64,000 bases of DNA, from the NCBI RefSeq assembly GCF_003265345.1, contig NZ_QFWW01000004.1, positions 318,774-382,773 on the forward strand, read 5' to 3'. The notes under the pieces are model-generated. The model did no database searches. It was not told where the DNA came from and worked only from the letters and a program-made list of their open reading frames with translations. Origin of the DNA: Lentzea terrae (GTDB taxonomy: Bacteria > Actinomycetota > Actinomycetes > Mycobacteriales > Pseudonocardiaceae). The position numbers and the translations under genes are program-made. Positions 6,211-15,909 of the stretch are shown here, piece by piece; positions within the stretch are counted from its first letter, which is position 1, and the number at the start of each line of letters is the position of its first letter.

Positions 6211-9027
6211 TCACCGGATCAGCGTGCGGTTACCGGTTGCGTTGTGGTGGAACAACACCATCGATCCAGCGGGAACTTGATCACCCGGATGGACCACAGT
6301 GGACAGTGACGGCACGGTCACGCCGTAGTCGAAGACGGCAGAAGGAGCAACGTCGACCAGCTCGTCGGAGTCCGCCGGTGCGGTGTACGGGCCGGCCACG
6401 CCGACGGTGTAGGTCACCGGGCCGGGTGGCAGCACGGACCGCGAGACCGGCAGGACCACGACATCGCTGTCGAACACGTTCGTGTCGAAGGAGCCGTCCA
6501 GGCCGTTCAGCGGCTGCTCGTCCACCACGTCCTCGGTGCCGGCCACGACGGTGCGCGCCAGCCAGATGTCGGCGGTCACGTTGTCGTCGGCGTTCGTCGG
6601 CTTGACGGCGGTGGTCACGAAGTTCTTGCCGCCCACCGAGAACCGCACCTCGGGTTTGGTGTTGCTGCCGAGGTTGGTCCAGGTGTTCCAGGTCGCGACG
6701 CCGAACGCCAGCAGCTCCGGGGTCGCCGTGGCGCCGACGTAGCGGAGGTCGCCGCCGCGCGCCGTGCGGTTGACGGCGCAGTTGTCCTGCACGTCCTGGC
6801 CGCAGTCGGGCAGGCGGCCGGAACGGGCGCCGAGCTGCAGCACGGTCATGCGAGCCTGGTAGTCCTGCTGGTCAAGGCCGCGGCCGAAGACCCGGCCCGC
6901 CACCACAGTCAGCCGGGACACCGGCTTCGGCGCCGCGTAGACGGGCACCCGCAGCGAGCGGTCGCCCTCGAAGATCAGCAGGCCGGACGCCTCCGCCAGG
7001 AACTGCCGCCCGTCGGCCAGCGACACGGTGGGGTCGGGGGACTTCCGCAGCGCCGCCGGGTTCGAGATCAGCAGGTACACGGTCACCGACGCCGAACCGC
7101 CGGGCGGCAACGCCACACGCGGAGCGCTGACCAGGAACGACACGCCCGGAACCGACGTGATCGGCTCGTATCGCGCCTGCAGACGAACCCAAGTCGCGCC
7201 CTTGTTCACCACACGGATCGTTCGACCGGTCAACACCGGTCCGCCCACCTCGACCGTGCCGAACGACGCATCCCCCAGCGCCAGCACGTCCGTTGACAGC
7301 GCCGCGAGCCCGTCCACCCGACCGGCACCGACCCGCATCGGCGCTTCCCGAACGCCCTCTCCATCACGAACGACCCCGGAAGCGGTGTTCATCAAGGCGG
7401 CTTTGATCTCTGCGTGAGTCCACTGTGGATGCATCTCGCGCAGCAACGCCGCGATCCCGGCGACGTGCGGCGAAGCCATCGACGTCCCGCCCAGCGAGAC
7501 GCCGTCCGAGGCGGTTCCGGAGGCGGCGGAGAAGATCGTGTCACCCGGCGCGGCCACCGAGATCGACGAACGAGACCGCGAAGAAGACGGAGTGATCGTG
7601 TCCGCGATCGAGGGTTCCACCGAAGGCACTGCCTGCTTCAACGCGGAGGACAGGTGCACGGTCAACGTGCCGGCCTCCAACGCCGGACGCAGAGCAGCCG
7701 AAGCCGCCGACGTCAGCTGGAACACCGGGATGTGGGCGTTGCCGGCGATCTTCGCCGCGAACACCGGCAGCGAGGTCGGCAGCAGGACACCGGCCGCCCC
7801 GGCCTTCCACGCGTTGTCCGTGCGAGCCCCGGAACCGCAGGCGCGAGTGGCGTCGTTGTCGTCCCACTCCAGCCAGACGATCTTCCCGGCGAGCGGCGCC
7901 GAGATCGGCTTGCAACCGTCCACATCGGACGTCAATCGCACCACGGGCGCAGTCAAGTCGATGGGGCCCTTGAAGTTGAGGCTGTACTGCCCAGCCCACT
8001 GCTTGCCGAGCGCCTCCAGGCCGTCCAACTGGGAGAACGAGTCCCGGCTGTTGGCCACCGAGATCGCCTCGACAGCGTTGCCCGGCGACCCGGCCACGTC
8101 GTAGAAGTCCCCGCCGTTCCCGGCCGCCGCGACGACGATCACGCCGTGCTGCGTCAGCTTGCGCACGAACAGCGCGTCCGGGTCGTCCGAGGCACCGAAG
8201 TCGCTGCCCAGCGACAGGTTCACCACGTCGAGCCGGTCGGAGAAGTCGCCGTCGCCGTTGGGGTCGAGCGCCCAGTCCAGCGCCTGCGCGGTCAGGTTCG
8301 TCCCGCCCTCGCACCCGAACACCTTCAACGCGTAGAGCAACGCCCGAGGCGCGGTGCCCGGTCCGATCTTCAGCGAGTCGAGATCGACGGAGGAGTAGGA
8401 CCCACGATAGGTGGAGCCGTCCCGGTTCACCCCGAACCCGGCCGCGGTCCCGGCGACGTGCGTGCCGTGGCCCTCGCAGTCCAGCGGGTCCGCGTCCGGC
8501 TCCGGCAGCGAGCCGGGCTTCCCGGTGTACGCGTCGCCCGCGAAGTCGTGGCCGCCGACGACCTTGGCCGTGGGGAACGAGCCACCGCCGAAGTCCGCGT
8601 GGCGATAATCGATCCCGGTGTCGATCACCCCGATCCGGACGCCGTCGCCGAACCGTCCGAACGACTGCCACGCGGCGGAAGTCCGGGTGAGACGAACGGC
8701 GTGCGCGTTGGTGAGCTTTTTCGGCTCCATCCGGTGGACCGCACGGACCTCTGGCATGCGGAACAAAGCAGACAGTCGTGATTTCTCCGTTGCGAGGACG
8801 ACGCCCGGCACCGCGTTGGACGTTCGGGCAGCCTCCCGGCCGCCAGACCGGGAAACCACTCGAGAAGCCTGCGCCGAAGTGCGGTCCCGGGCCGAACGGG
8901 CCTGTGAAACAGAGGCCGTGTCGACGGCGGCGACCGAGGTCAGCTCCACGAAAACGGTTACGGGCTCGACTGGGCCGGACGGCGTGGTCAGTGCGCCCGC
9001 CAGGAGTGCTGCGGCTACCAATTTCAT
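6211..9027 (-). CDS. Secreted subtilisin-like serine protease (S8 family) with PA domain
   Basis: A 938-aa protein. The ATG at 9027 is preferred over a TTG two codons upstream because GGAGAGG lies 6 nt before it. There is a short signal peptide (MKLVAAALLAGALTTPSG), a propeptide of about 110 residues, then the catalytic triad: Asp in IGVIDTGIDYRHADF, His in GHGTHVAGTAAG and Ser in GGTSMASPHVAG. About 150 residues between His and Ser form a protease-associated domain. The last 350 residues are beta-rich, Fn3-like modules and lack an anchor, so the enzyme is probably released. It is divergent from the L-fucose operon; both starts share the 113-bp region 9028-9140. Confidence 0.92.
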   Translation of the reverse strand: MKLVAAALLAGALTTPSGPVEPVTVFVELTSVAAVDTASVSQARSARDRTSAQASRVVSRSGGREAARTSNAVPGVVLATEKSRLSALFRMPEVRAVHRMEPKKLTNAHAVRLTRTSAAWQSFGRFGDGVRIGVIDTGIDYRHADFGGGSFPTAKVVGGHDFAGDAYTGKPGSLPEPDADPLDCEGHGTHVAGTAAGFGVNRDGSTYRGSYSSVDLDSLKIGPGTAPRALLYALKVFGCEGGTNLTAQALDWALDPNGDGDFSDRLDVVNLSLGSDFGASDDPDALFVRKLTQHGVIVVAAAGNGGDFYDVAGSPGNAVEAISVANSRDSFSQLDGLEALGKQWAGQYSLNFKGPIDLTAPVVRLTSDVDGCKPISAPLAGKIVWLEWDDNDATRACGSGARTDNAWKAGAAGVLLPTSLPVFAAKIAGNAHIPVFQLTSAASAALRPALEAGTLTVHLSSALKQAVPSVEPSIADTITPSSSRSRSSISVAAPGDTIFSAASGTASDGVSLGGTSMASPHVAGIAALLREMHPQWTHAEIKAALMNTASGVVRDGEGVREAPMRVGAGRVDGLAALSTDVLALGDASFGTVEVGGPVLTGRTIRVVNKGATWVRLQARYEPITSVPGVSFLVSAPRVALPPGGSASVTVYLLISNPAALRKSPDPTVSLADGRQFLAEASGLLIFEGDRSLRVPVYAAPKPVSRLTVVAGRVFGRGLDQQDYQARMTVLQLGARSGRLPDCGQDVQDNCAVNRTARGGDLRYVGATATPELLAFGVATWNTWTNLGSNTKPEVRFSVGGKNFVTTAVKPTNADDNVTADIWLARTVVAGTEDVVDEQPLNGLDGSFDTNVFDSDVVVLPVSRSVLPPGPVTYTVGVAGPYTAPADSDELVDVAPSAVFDYGVTVPSLSTVVHPGDQVPAGSMVLFHHNATGNRTLIR

Positions 9028-9094
9028 GATCAACCTCTCCTAGTCATCGGACGACTTCACTCAGGGACCTAGACGTACGTGCCCTCCCGGGGCT

Positions 9095-9109
9095 ATACAT
9101 CCGATGTAT
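9095..9109. promoter_or_regulatory. Operator palindrome ATACATC-C-GATGTAT
   Basis: A perfect 7-bp inverted repeat with a 1-nt centre lies 31 bp before the GTG of the first L-fucose gene and 67 bp from the subtilase start. Sites of this form are typical of GntR/FadR-type repressors controlling sugar-acid catabolism. No second copy was noticed in the window. The matching regulator is not encoded next to the operon. Confidence 0.6.
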
Positions 9110-9140
9110 TTCGTGCGGTGTGACCAGAGGAGGAACGGCC

Positions 9141-9995
9141 GTGCAGCTTTTGCGCCTCGGGCCGGTCGGCGATGAACGTCCTGCAGTGCGGACCGACGAC
9201 GGGACCACATACGACCTCCTGCCGATCACGCCGGACGTCGACGGCGCGTTCCTCGCGAACGACGGCGTCAACCGCGTGCGCGCGGCGCTGGAGGCCGGTG
9301 AGCTGGCCGCGATCGACGCGGACGGACTGCGCGTCGGGCCGCCGCTCGCACATCCCGGCAAGGTCATCTGCATCGGCCTCAACTACCGCGACCACGCGGA
9401 GGAGACCGGCGCGGACATCCCCGGCGAGCCGGTGATGTTCCTCAAGACGCCGGACACGATCGTGGGCCCGTACGACGAGGTGCTCGTCCCGCGCCGGTCG
9501 GTGAAGACCGACTGGGAGGTCGAGCTCGGCGTCGTCATCGGGCGCACCGCTCGTTACCTCGAGTCCGAAGAGGACGCTCTGGCCTGCGTCGGCGCGTACG
9601 TGCTCTCGCACGACGTCTCCGAGCGCGAGTTCCAGATCGAGCGCGGCGGGACGTGGGACAAGGGCAAGAACTGCGAGACGTTCAACCCGCTCGGCCCCTT
9701 CCTCGTGCCCGCCGACGAGATCGCCGACCCGCAGAGCCTGGAGATGCGGCTCTGGGTGAACGGCGAGATCAAGCAGAACTCGTCCACCAAGAACATGATC
9801 TTCCCGGTGGCGGAGATCGTGCGCTACCTCAGCCAGTTCCTTGTCCTTCGACCGGGTGACGTCATCAACACGGGTACACCCGCGGGGGTGGCGCTCGGGC
9901 AGCCGGAGCCGAAGCCGTACCTGCGCGCCGGCGACGTGGTCGAGCTGGAGATCGAGGGCCTCGGCAAGCAGCGTCAGACGCTCGGGCAGGCGTGA
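9141..9995 (+). CDS. Fumarylacetoacetate hydrolase-family enzyme, likely 2,4-diketo-3-deoxy-L-fuconate hydrolase
   Basis: A 284-aa protein; GTG 9141 follows a perfect AGGAGG by 6 nt. The FAH fold is shown by [30 protein letters not shown] with its metal-binding acidic residues, [10 protein letters not shown], and [17 protein letters not shown] near the C-terminus. These hydrolases use Mg2+ to cleave C-C bonds in beta-diketo acids. In this operon the expected last step is cleavage of 2,4-diketo-3-deoxy-L-fuconate to pyruvate and L-lactate. It is the first gene, 31 bp after the palindromic operator, and its stop is 2 bp before the next ATG. The family also has other substrates, so the assignment rests on context. 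Confidence 0.82.
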   Translation: MQLLRLGPVGDERPAVRTDDGTTYDLLPITPDVDGAFLANDGVNRVRAALEAGELAAIDADGLRVGPPLAHPGKVICIGLNYRDHAEETGADIPGEPVMFLKTPDTIVGPYDEVLVPRRSVKTDWEVELGVVIGRTARYLESEEDALACVGAYVLSHDVSEREFQIERGGTWDKGKNCETFNPLGPFLVPADEIADPQSLEMRLWVNGEIKQNSSTKNMIFPVAEIVRYLSQFLVLRPGDVINTGTPAGVALGQPEPKPYLRAGDVVELEIEGLGKQRQTLGQA

Positions 9996-9997
9996 CC

Positions 9998-11308
9998 ATG
10001 CCCAAGATCATCGAACTGGACGTGCTGGACATCAGGTTCCCCACCTCGCGTGAGCTCGACGGCTCCGACGCGATGAACCCGGACCCGGACTACAGCGCCG
10101 CGTACGTGGTGCTGCGGACCGACGGCGGACCGGAGGGCCACGGGCTCGCGTTCACGATCGGACGCGGCAACGACGTGCAGGCCGCCGCGATCAAGGCGCT
10201 GGCACCGCACGTCGTCGGCAAGGACGTGCCGGAGACCGCGAAGGCGTTGGCGGAGCTGTACTTCGAGCTCATCGGCGACTCACAGATCCGCTGGCTCGGC
10301 CCGGAGAAGGGCGTCGCGCACATGGCGATCGGCGCGGTCGTCAACGCCGCGTGGGACCTCGCCGCCCGCCGCGCCGGGCTGCCGGTCTGGCGGTTCCTCG
10401 CCCAGATGACGCCGGAAGAGATCGTCAGCCTGGTCGACTTCCGCTATCTGAGCGACGCCCTGACGCCCGACGACGCGCTGCAGATCCTGCGCAAGATCGA
10501 GCACGGCAAGGCCGAACGCGTGGAAACCCTGGTCCGCGACGGATATCCGGCCTACACGACGTCGCCGGGCTGGCTCGGCTACTCGGACGAGAAGCTCGCC
10601 GGCCTCGCCCGCCAGGCACTCGCCGACGGCTTCGACATGATCAAGCTCAAGGTCGGCGGCAGCCTCGACGACGACGTGCGCAGGATGAAGCTCGCCCGCG
10701 AGGTCGTCGGCGACGAGGTGCGCGTGGCGGTGGACGCGAACCAGCGCTGGGACGTCGACACGGCGGTGCGCTGGATGCGTGAGCTCGCGCCGTACAACCC
10801 GTACTGGATCGAGGAGCCCACCTCGCCGGACGACGTGCTGGCGCACCGCGCGATCGCCGACGCACTGGCCCCGATCAGGGTCGCGACCGGCGAGCACGTG
10901 CAGAACCGCGTGGTGTTCAAGCAGCTGCTGCAGGCCGGCGCGATCGACGTCCTGCAGCTCGACGCCTGCCGGGTCGCCGGCGTGAACGAGAACATCGCGA
11001 TCCTGTTGCTGGCCAAGAAGTTCGAGGTGCCGGTCTGCCCGCACGCCGGTGGTGTCGGCCTGTGCGAGCTGGTGCGGCACCTGTCGTTCTTCGACTACGT
11101 CGCGATCTCCGGCGAGGTCGGCGAGCGCGTGATCGAGTGGGTCGACCACCTGCACGAGCACTTCCTGGACCCGGCCGTCGTCGAGCGCGGCCGTTACCTG
11201 GCACCCACCGAGCCGGGATTCTCCGCTCAGCTCAAGGACGAGACGCTGTCCGACTACCGCTTCCCGGAGGGTCCGGTGTGGACGGCACTGGAGGGCGAGG
11301 ATGACTGA
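9998..11308 (+). CDS. L-fuconate dehydratase (enolase superfamily)
   Basis: A 436-aa protein from ATG 9998; an overlapping GTG at 9992 is too close to any ribosome binding site. It carries the whole active site of Xanthomonas FucD with a constant 2-residue shift: Lys218 in IKLKVGG, Asp246 in VAVDANQ, Glu272 in WIEEP, Glu299 in TGEH and the general base His349 in CPHAGG. Together these abstract the alpha-proton of L-fuconate and give 2-keto-3-deoxy-L-fuconate. The length also matches the family. Full retention of the FucD-type site makes this the best-supported enzyme in the operon. Confidence 0.9.
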   Translation: MPKIIELDVLDIRFPTSRELDGSDAMNPDPDYSAAYVVLRTDGGPEGHGLAFTIGRGNDVQAAAIKALAPHVVGKDVPETAKALAELYFELIGDSQIRWLGPEKGVAHMAIGAVVNAAWDLAARRAGLPVWRFLAQMTPEEIVSLVDFRYLSDALTPDDALQILRKIEHGKAERVETLVRDGYPAYTTSPGWLGYSDEKLAGLARQALADGFDMIKLKVGGSLDDDVRRMKLAREVVGDEVRVAVDANQRWDVDTAVRWMRELAPYNPYWIEEPTSPDDVLAHRAIADALAPIRVATGEHVQNRVVFKQLLQAGAIDVLQLDACRVAGVNENIAILLLAKKFEVPVCPHAGGVGLCELVRHLSFFDYVAISGEVGERVIEWVDHLHEHFLDPAVVERGRYLAPTEPGFSAQLKDETLSDYRFPEGPVWTALEGEDD

Positions 11309-12053
11309 CTTCGAAGGACTTGTCGCCGTCGTCACGGGTGGCGCGTCCGGCATCGGGCTCGCCACGGCGAACCTGCTGGCCGGCAGGGGTGCCACGGTCG
11401 TGGCGCTGGACCTGAACCCGGACGTCAAGGATCCCCTGGTCGGGATCCGCGCGGACGTGTCGGACGACGAGAGCGTCAAGGCTGCGATCGCGGAGGTCGT
11501 GCAGCGGTTCGGCCGGCTCGACGTCGTCGTCAACAACGCGGGCATCGGCGCCCAGGGCGACGTCACGGCCAACGGCGACGACGAGTGGCAGCGGGTCATG
11601 AACGTCAACGTGCTCGGCATGATGCGTGTGTCGCGGGCCGCGTTGCCGCACCTCAGGAACTCGCCGGCCGCGGCGATCGTCAACACCTGCTCCATCGCTG
11701 CCTGGGCCGGGCTCCCGCAGCGCGCTCTCTACTCGGCCAGCAAGGGCGCGGTGTACTCGCTGACGCTCGCCATGGCCGCCGACCACGTCCGCGAAGGCAT
11801 TCGCGTCAACGCGGTCGCTCCCGGCACGGCGGACACCCCGTGGGTGGGCCGCCTGCTCGACTCGGCGCCGGACCCGGTCGCCGAACGAGCCGCGTTGGAG
11901 GCACGCCAGCCGCACGGGCGGCTGGTCTCCGCCGATGAGGTCGCGGGCGCGATCGCCTACCTGGCGAGCCCGCTTTCCGGTTCCACCGCAGGCACCATCC
12001 TCGCCGTCGACGGTGGCATGTACGGCCTGCGCTTGCGCCCGAAGCAGTCATGA
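11301..12053 (+). CDS. SDR dehydrogenase, likely 2-keto-3-deoxy-L-fuconate 4-dehydrogenase
   Basis: A 250-aa classical short-chain dehydrogenase with TGGASGIG at residues 12-19 for the cofactor, NNAG at 78-81, Ser131, and YSASK with Tyr144 and Lys148 as the catalytic pair. Asp37 after the second strand suggests NAD+ rather than NADP+. In the L-fucose route it would oxidise C4 of 2-keto-3-deoxy-L-fuconate to the 2,4-diketo acid split by the FAH enzyme. It overlaps the dehydratase gene by 8 bp. SDR substrates cannot be read from sequence alone; the assignment is by operon. Confidence 0.83.
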   Translation: MTDFEGLVAVVTGGASGIGLATANLLAGRGATVVALDLNPDVKDPLVGIRADVSDDESVKAAIAEVVQRFGRLDVVVNNAGIGAQGDVTANGDDEWQRVMNVNVLGMMRVSRAALPHLRNSPAAAIVNTCSIAAWAGLPQRALYSASKGAVYSLTLAMAADHVREGIRVNAVAPGTADTPWVGRLLDSAPDPVAERAALEARQPHGRLVSADEVAGAIAYLASPLSGSTAGTILAVDGGMYGLRLRPKQS

Positions 12054-12068
12054 AAGGCAAATGACACG

Positions 12069-13103
12069 ATGAAGCGTCGCAACCTCACCGCCGCGGTGTG
12101 CCTCGCGCTCGCCGGTGCACTCACACTGACCGCCTGTGGCGGTGGCGCCACCGGCTCCGGCAGCGGTGGCGTCGGCCCGATCGGCGCCGACCACCCGCGG
12201 GCCGACACCGACTTCTGGAACTCGTACATCAAGTACTTCCCGGAGAAGGCCAAGGAACTCGGCATCAACCTGCTGAACCCCACCAACTCGCAGAACAAGG
12301 TGGAGAACCTGGTCGCCAACGCCCAGTCGCTGCAGTCGCAGGGCGCCAAGGCGATCGTGATGGCCCCGCAGGACACCGGCGCGATCGCGTCCACTTTGGA
12401 CCGACTGGACAAGGCCGGCATCCCGGTGGTCACCGTCGACACCCGTCCGGACAAGGGCAAGACCTACATGGTCGTGCGCGCGGACAACAAGGCCTACGGC
12501 GAGAAGGCGTGCAAGTTCCTCGGCGACAAGCTGCAGGGCAAGGGCAAGGTCGTCGAGTTCCAGGGGTCGCTGTCGTCGGTCAACGGTCGTGACCGCTCCG
12601 AAGCGTTCGCCGCCTGCATGAAGCAGAACTACCCCGGCATCACGGTGTTCGAGGAGCCGACCGAGTGGGAGGGCACCAAGGCGTCCGCGGCCCTGCAGAC
12701 GCGGCTCAACCAGCACCCGGACATCAACGGCATCTACATGCAGGCAGGTGGCGCGTTCCTCGCGCCGACGCTGCAGCTGCTGCGGCAGAAGAACCTGATC
12801 GTCCCGCCGACCGACCCGAAGCACATCTTCATCGTCTCCAACGACGGCATCCCGGCGGAGCTGGAGGCCATCCGCAAGGGTGAGATCGACGCGACGGTGT
12901 CGCAGCCGGCAGACCTCTACGCGAAGTGGGCGCTGTTCTACGCCAAGGCGGCCGTGGAGAAGCAGACGTTCAAGCCCGGCAAGACCGACCACGACTCCAC
13001 CATCGTCGACGTCGGCGATGGGCGCCTGGAGGACCAGCTGCCCGCGCCGCTGATCACCAAGGAGAACGTGGACGACAAGGCCTTCTGGGGCAACCAGATC
13101 TGA
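12069..13103 (+). CDS. Ribose/rhizopine-type sugar-binding lipoprotein of an ABC importer
   Basis: A 344-aa periplasmic-binding-protein-fold lipoprotein: the signal peptide ends in LTAC with Cys24 for lipidation, and a Gly/Ser-rich linker follows. The type I binding fold shows VMAPQDTGAIASTLDRL, VVTVDTRPDKGKT and FIVSNDGIPAELEAI. Such proteins deliver monosaccharides or sugar acids to RbsA/RbsC-type transporters. Position inside the operon makes L-fucose or another 6-deoxyhexose the probable ligand. The next gene starts at its stop codon (TGATG). Confidence 0.85.
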   Translation: MKRRNLTAAVCLALAGALTLTACGGGATGSGSGGVGPIGADHPRADTDFWNSYIKYFPEKAKELGINLLNPTNSQNKVENLVANAQSLQSQGAKAIVMAPQDTGAIASTLDRLDKAGIPVVTVDTRPDKGKTYMVVRADNKAYGEKACKFLGDKLQGKGKVVEFQGSLSSVNGRDRSEAFAACMKQNYPGITVFEEPTEWEGTKASAALQTRLNQHPDINGIYMQAGGAFLAPTLQLLRQKNLIVPPTDPKHIFIVSNDGIPAELEAIRKGEIDATVSQPADLYAKWALFYAKAAVEKQTFKPGKTDHDSTIVDVGDGRLEDQLPAPLITKENVDDKAFWGNQI

Positions 13104-14578
13104 TGAACGACTTCGCTGCAGTCGCGCGTGGCGTGACGAAACGGTTCGGGCGGACGCTCGCGTTGGACGACGTGGGCATCGAGATCCGGGCCGGTGAGTC
13201 GCACGCGCTCGTGGGCCGCAACGGCGCGGGCAAGTCGACGTTGGTCTCCGTCCTCACCGGCATGCAGGTGCCGGACGCGGGCGAGGTCAGCTTCTTCGGC
13301 GAGCCCGCGCCGTCCGTCGCCGACCGCGCGGCGTGGCGGCGTCACGTCGCGTGCGTGTACCAGAAGTCGACGGTCGTGCCCGAGCTGTCGGTCGCCGAGA
13401 ACCTGTTCATCAACCGGCAGGACCTCGGCGGCGGTCTGATCAGCTGGAAGAAGCTGAAGGCCGAGGCTGCCGCGCTGCTGGAGACCTACGACGTGGCGGT
13501 GCGGCCGGACGAGCTGGTGTCCGCGCTGACCGTCGAGCAGCGGCAGCTCGTCGAGATCGCGCGGGCGTTGTCGGTCGGCTCCCGGTTCGTGATCCTCGAC
13601 GAGCCGACCGCGCAGCTCGACGGTCCCGCGATCGAGCGGCTGTTCGACCGGATGAGGTCGTTGCAGGACAAGGGAGTGACGTTCCTGTTCATCTCCCACC
13701 ACCTGCAGGAGGTCTACGAGGTCTGCCAGACGGTGACGGTCTACCGCGACGCGCGGCACATCGTCACCGCTCCGGTGGCCGAGATGTCCAAACCGGACCT
13801 GATCGAGGCGATGACCGGTGAGGCCGGTGGGCTGAACGTGCCCAGCGGTGCGGACCGGCCGTCGTCTTCGGACGAGGTCCTGCAGGTGAAGTCGTTGAGC
13901 GGTGACCACTTCTCGGACATCTCGCTGTCGGCGACCCGTGGCGAGGTCATCGGGCTCGCGGGCAGTGCGTCGTCAGGCAAGCACGAGTTCGCCGAGACCG
14001 TCTACGGGCTGCGCAAGCCGGCTGCCGGGTCGATCTCGGTCGACGGTGCGGTGGTGCGCGGCGGGGACGTTCCGGCGGCTTTGCAGGCCGGAATCGGCTG
14101 TGTGCCTCGGGATCGCCACCACCAGGGCCTCGTGCTGGACCTGTCGATCGCGGAGAACGCGACGATGAGCACGGCGAGCGCGTTCGTGTGGCCGTCGGCG
14201 CAACGGTCTGCGGGCGCCACCGCGATCGCCTCGTACGACGTCAAGGCGTCCGGACCGGACCAGCCGGTGTCCGACCTGTCCGGCGGCAACCAGCAGAAGG
14301 TCGTGATGGCGCGGGCACTCGCCGGCGACCCGTCCGTGCTGGTGCTGATCAACCCGACCGCGGGTGTGGACGTGAAGTCCAAGGAGTCGCTGCTCGGGGT
14401 GGTCGACGCGCAGGCCCGCCGGGGCAAGGCGGCGATCGTCGTCTCCGACGAGCTGGACGACCTGCGGGTCTGCGACCGTGTTCTGGTGCTGTTCCACGGC
14501 CAGGTCGTGCGCGAGTTCGCACGCGGCTGGCGCGACCAGGAACTCATTGCGGCTATTGAAGGAATGAGCTCGGAATGA
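13103..14578 (+). CDS. Sugar ABC transporter ATPase (RbsA-like, two ATP-binding domains)
   Basis: A 491-aa fused double ATPase. Domain 1 has Walker A GRNGAGKST near residue 35, the Q-loop VYQKST, and Walker B FVILDEPTAQLD. Domain 2, from about residue 250, has a degenerate Walker A (GSASSGKHEFAE) but an intact signature LSGGNQQK, the usual asymmetry of RbsA/XylG/MglA proteins, where one site is non-canonical. ATG 13103 overlaps the binding-protein stop by 1 bp; its own stop overlaps the permease by 4 bp. It energises uptake with the neighbouring permease. Confidence 0.9.
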   Translation: MNDFAAVARGVTKRFGRTLALDDVGIEIRAGESHALVGRNGAGKSTLVSVLTGMQVPDAGEVSFFGEPAPSVADRAAWRRHVACVYQKSTVVPELSVAENLFINRQDLGGGLISWKKLKAEAAALLETYDVAVRPDELVSALTVEQRQLVEIARALSVGSRFVILDEPTAQLDGPAIERLFDRMRSLQDKGVTFLFISHHLQEVYEVCQTVTVYRDARHIVTAPVAEMSKPDLIEAMTGEAGGLNVPSGADRPSSSDEVLQVKSLSGDHFSDISLSATRGEVIGLAGSASSGKHEFAETVYGLRKPAAGSISVDGAVVRGGDVPAALQAGIGCVPRDRHHQGLVLDLSIAENATMSTASAFVWPSAQRSAGATAIASYDVKASGPDQPVSDLSGGNQQKVVMARALAGDPSVLVLINPTAGVDVKSKESLLGVVDAQARRGKAAIVVSDELDDLRVCDRVLVLFHGQVVREFARGWRDQELIAAIEGMSSE

Positions 14579-15591
14579 CGAAAGCCATGACTCCGCCGGT
14601 CTCGGCTCCCACGCCGCCTGGGAAGCAGAAGTTCCAGTTCGCGCGGTACCAGGACCTCGCGCTGGTCCCCGTGATCATTCTTTTGCTGATCATCGGTGCG
14701 ATCCTGTCGCCGATCTTCCTCACGCCCGGCAACCTGATCGCGGTGCTGACCCAGCAGAGCGAGCTGTCGTTGCTGGTGCTCGGCCAGGCGATGATCCTCA
14801 TCGTCGGCAAGATGGACCTGTCGCTCGAGTCGACGGTCGGTCTCGCGCCCGCGCTGGCGGTCGCGTTGATCATCCCGGCGACGTCCGGCGGGCTCGACGT
14901 CGGGCTGGCGGCGTGGATGGCGCTGCCGTTGTGCCTGCTCATCGGCGTGGTGGTCGGTGGCCTGAACGGGTTCCTGATCCTGAAGGTCGGGCTGTCCGGG
15001 TTCATGGTGACCCTGGGCATGCTGACCATGCTGCGCGGTCTGCAGCTCGCGATCACCGAGGGCAAGTCGCTGATCGACGTGCCGGAGTCGTTCCTGTACC
15101 TGGGATCCACGTCCTGGCTCGGACTGCCCGCGGCGGTGTGGATCTGCGTCGTCTGTTACGCGGTGGGCATCTTCGTGCTGAAGTACCTGCGTGCCGGGCG
15201 GTCGCTGTACGCGATCGGCGGCAACTCGGAGGCCGCCCGTGCCGCCGGTATCCGGGTGGACCGCGTGGTGTGGACCGTGCTGATCATCGGTTCGGTGCTG
15301 GCTGTGGTCGCGGGCATCCTGATGACCGGCCGGCTCGGCTCGGTGGCCGCGACGCAGGGCGAGGGCATGATCTTCCAGGTCTTCGCGGCCGCGGTGATCG
15401 GCGGGATCTCGTTGCAGGGAGGCAAGGGCACGCTGTTCGGTGCGCTGTCCGGCGTGCTGATGCTCGGCCTGGTCGAGCAGATCCTGCGCCTGCAGGGTGT
15501 TTCCGGCTTCTACATCAAGGCCTCGTACGGTGCCGTGATCATCCTCGCGCTGATCGTGACCCGGTTCGCGACCGGGCAGAAGCAGGAGTGA
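14575..15591 (+). CDS. Sugar ABC transporter permease (RbsC-like)
   Basis: A 338-aa membrane protein with about ten segments of the BPD_transp_2 family. The coupling motif is visible as AIGGNSEAARAAGIRVDRV near residue 220, where the cytoplasmic loop contacts the ATPase. A 25-residue polar N-terminus precedes the first segment. ATG overlaps the ATPase stop (ATGA). It forms the channel for the sugar bound by the lipoprotein; specificity is inferred from the operon. Confidence 0.9.
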   Translation: MTKAMTPPVSAPTPPGKQKFQFARYQDLALVPVIILLLIIGAILSPIFLTPGNLIAVLTQQSELSLLVLGQAMILIVGKMDLSLESTVGLAPALAVALIIPATSGGLDVGLAAWMALPLCLLIGVVVGGLNGFLILKVGLSGFMVTLGMLTMLRGLQLAITEGKSLIDVPESFLYLGSTSWLGLPAAVWICVVCYAVGIFVLKYLRAGRSLYAIGGNSEAARAAGIRVDRVVWTVLIIGSVLAVVAGILMTGRLGSVAATQGEGMIFQVFAAAVIGGISLQGGKGTLFGALSGVLMLGLVEQILRLQGVSGFYIKASYGAVIILALIVTRFATGQKQE

Positions 15592-15597
15592 TCTTCG

Positions 15598-15909
15598 TTG
15601 GAAACCGTTGCGCTGCACACCCGGCTTCGTGAGGGGAAAGAAGCTGACTATGACCGCGTTCACGCCACCATTCCTGCGGAACTAGACGTCGCTCTGCGCG
15701 AGGCCGGGGTGCACTCGTGGCGGATCTGGCGGTCCGGTCGCGAGCTCTTCCACCTCGTGGAAGTGGACGACTATCGCGCGATGCGCGCCCATCTGGCTGA
15801 GCACCCGGCGAACATTCCGTGGCAGGCTCAGATGGCAGAACTGCTGGAGGTCGAGGACGACTACTCCGGCGCGGAACCCGATGTGCGACTCGTGTGGGAG
15901 CTGCCGTGA
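15598..15909 (+). CDS. L-fucose/L-rhamnose mutarotase (RhaM family)
   Basis: A 103-aa protein of the L-rhamnose mutarotase family. HTRLREGKEADYDRVHATIP holds the family's N-terminal strand and helix with a conserved Tyr and His, followed by SWRIWRSGRELFHLVEVDD with the Trp/Arg pair, and PANIPWQAQM. It interconverts alpha and beta anomers so that the dehydrogenase gets the right form. The start is TTG at 15598, about 9 nt after GGAG, and no alternative lies nearby. It ends in a GTGA overlap with the aldo/keto reductase. Confidence 0.82.
   Translation: METVALHTRLREGKEADYDRVHATIPAELDVALREAGVHSWRIWRSGRELFHLVEVDDYRAMRAHLAEHPANIPWQAQMAELLEVEDDYSGAEPDVRLVWELP

Noticed and set aside
14002..15663. 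A 553-codon minus-strand frame opposite the ABC ATPase and permease
   Set aside because: Rich in His, Arg and Gln repeats typical of antisense frames; the plus-strand genes are certain.
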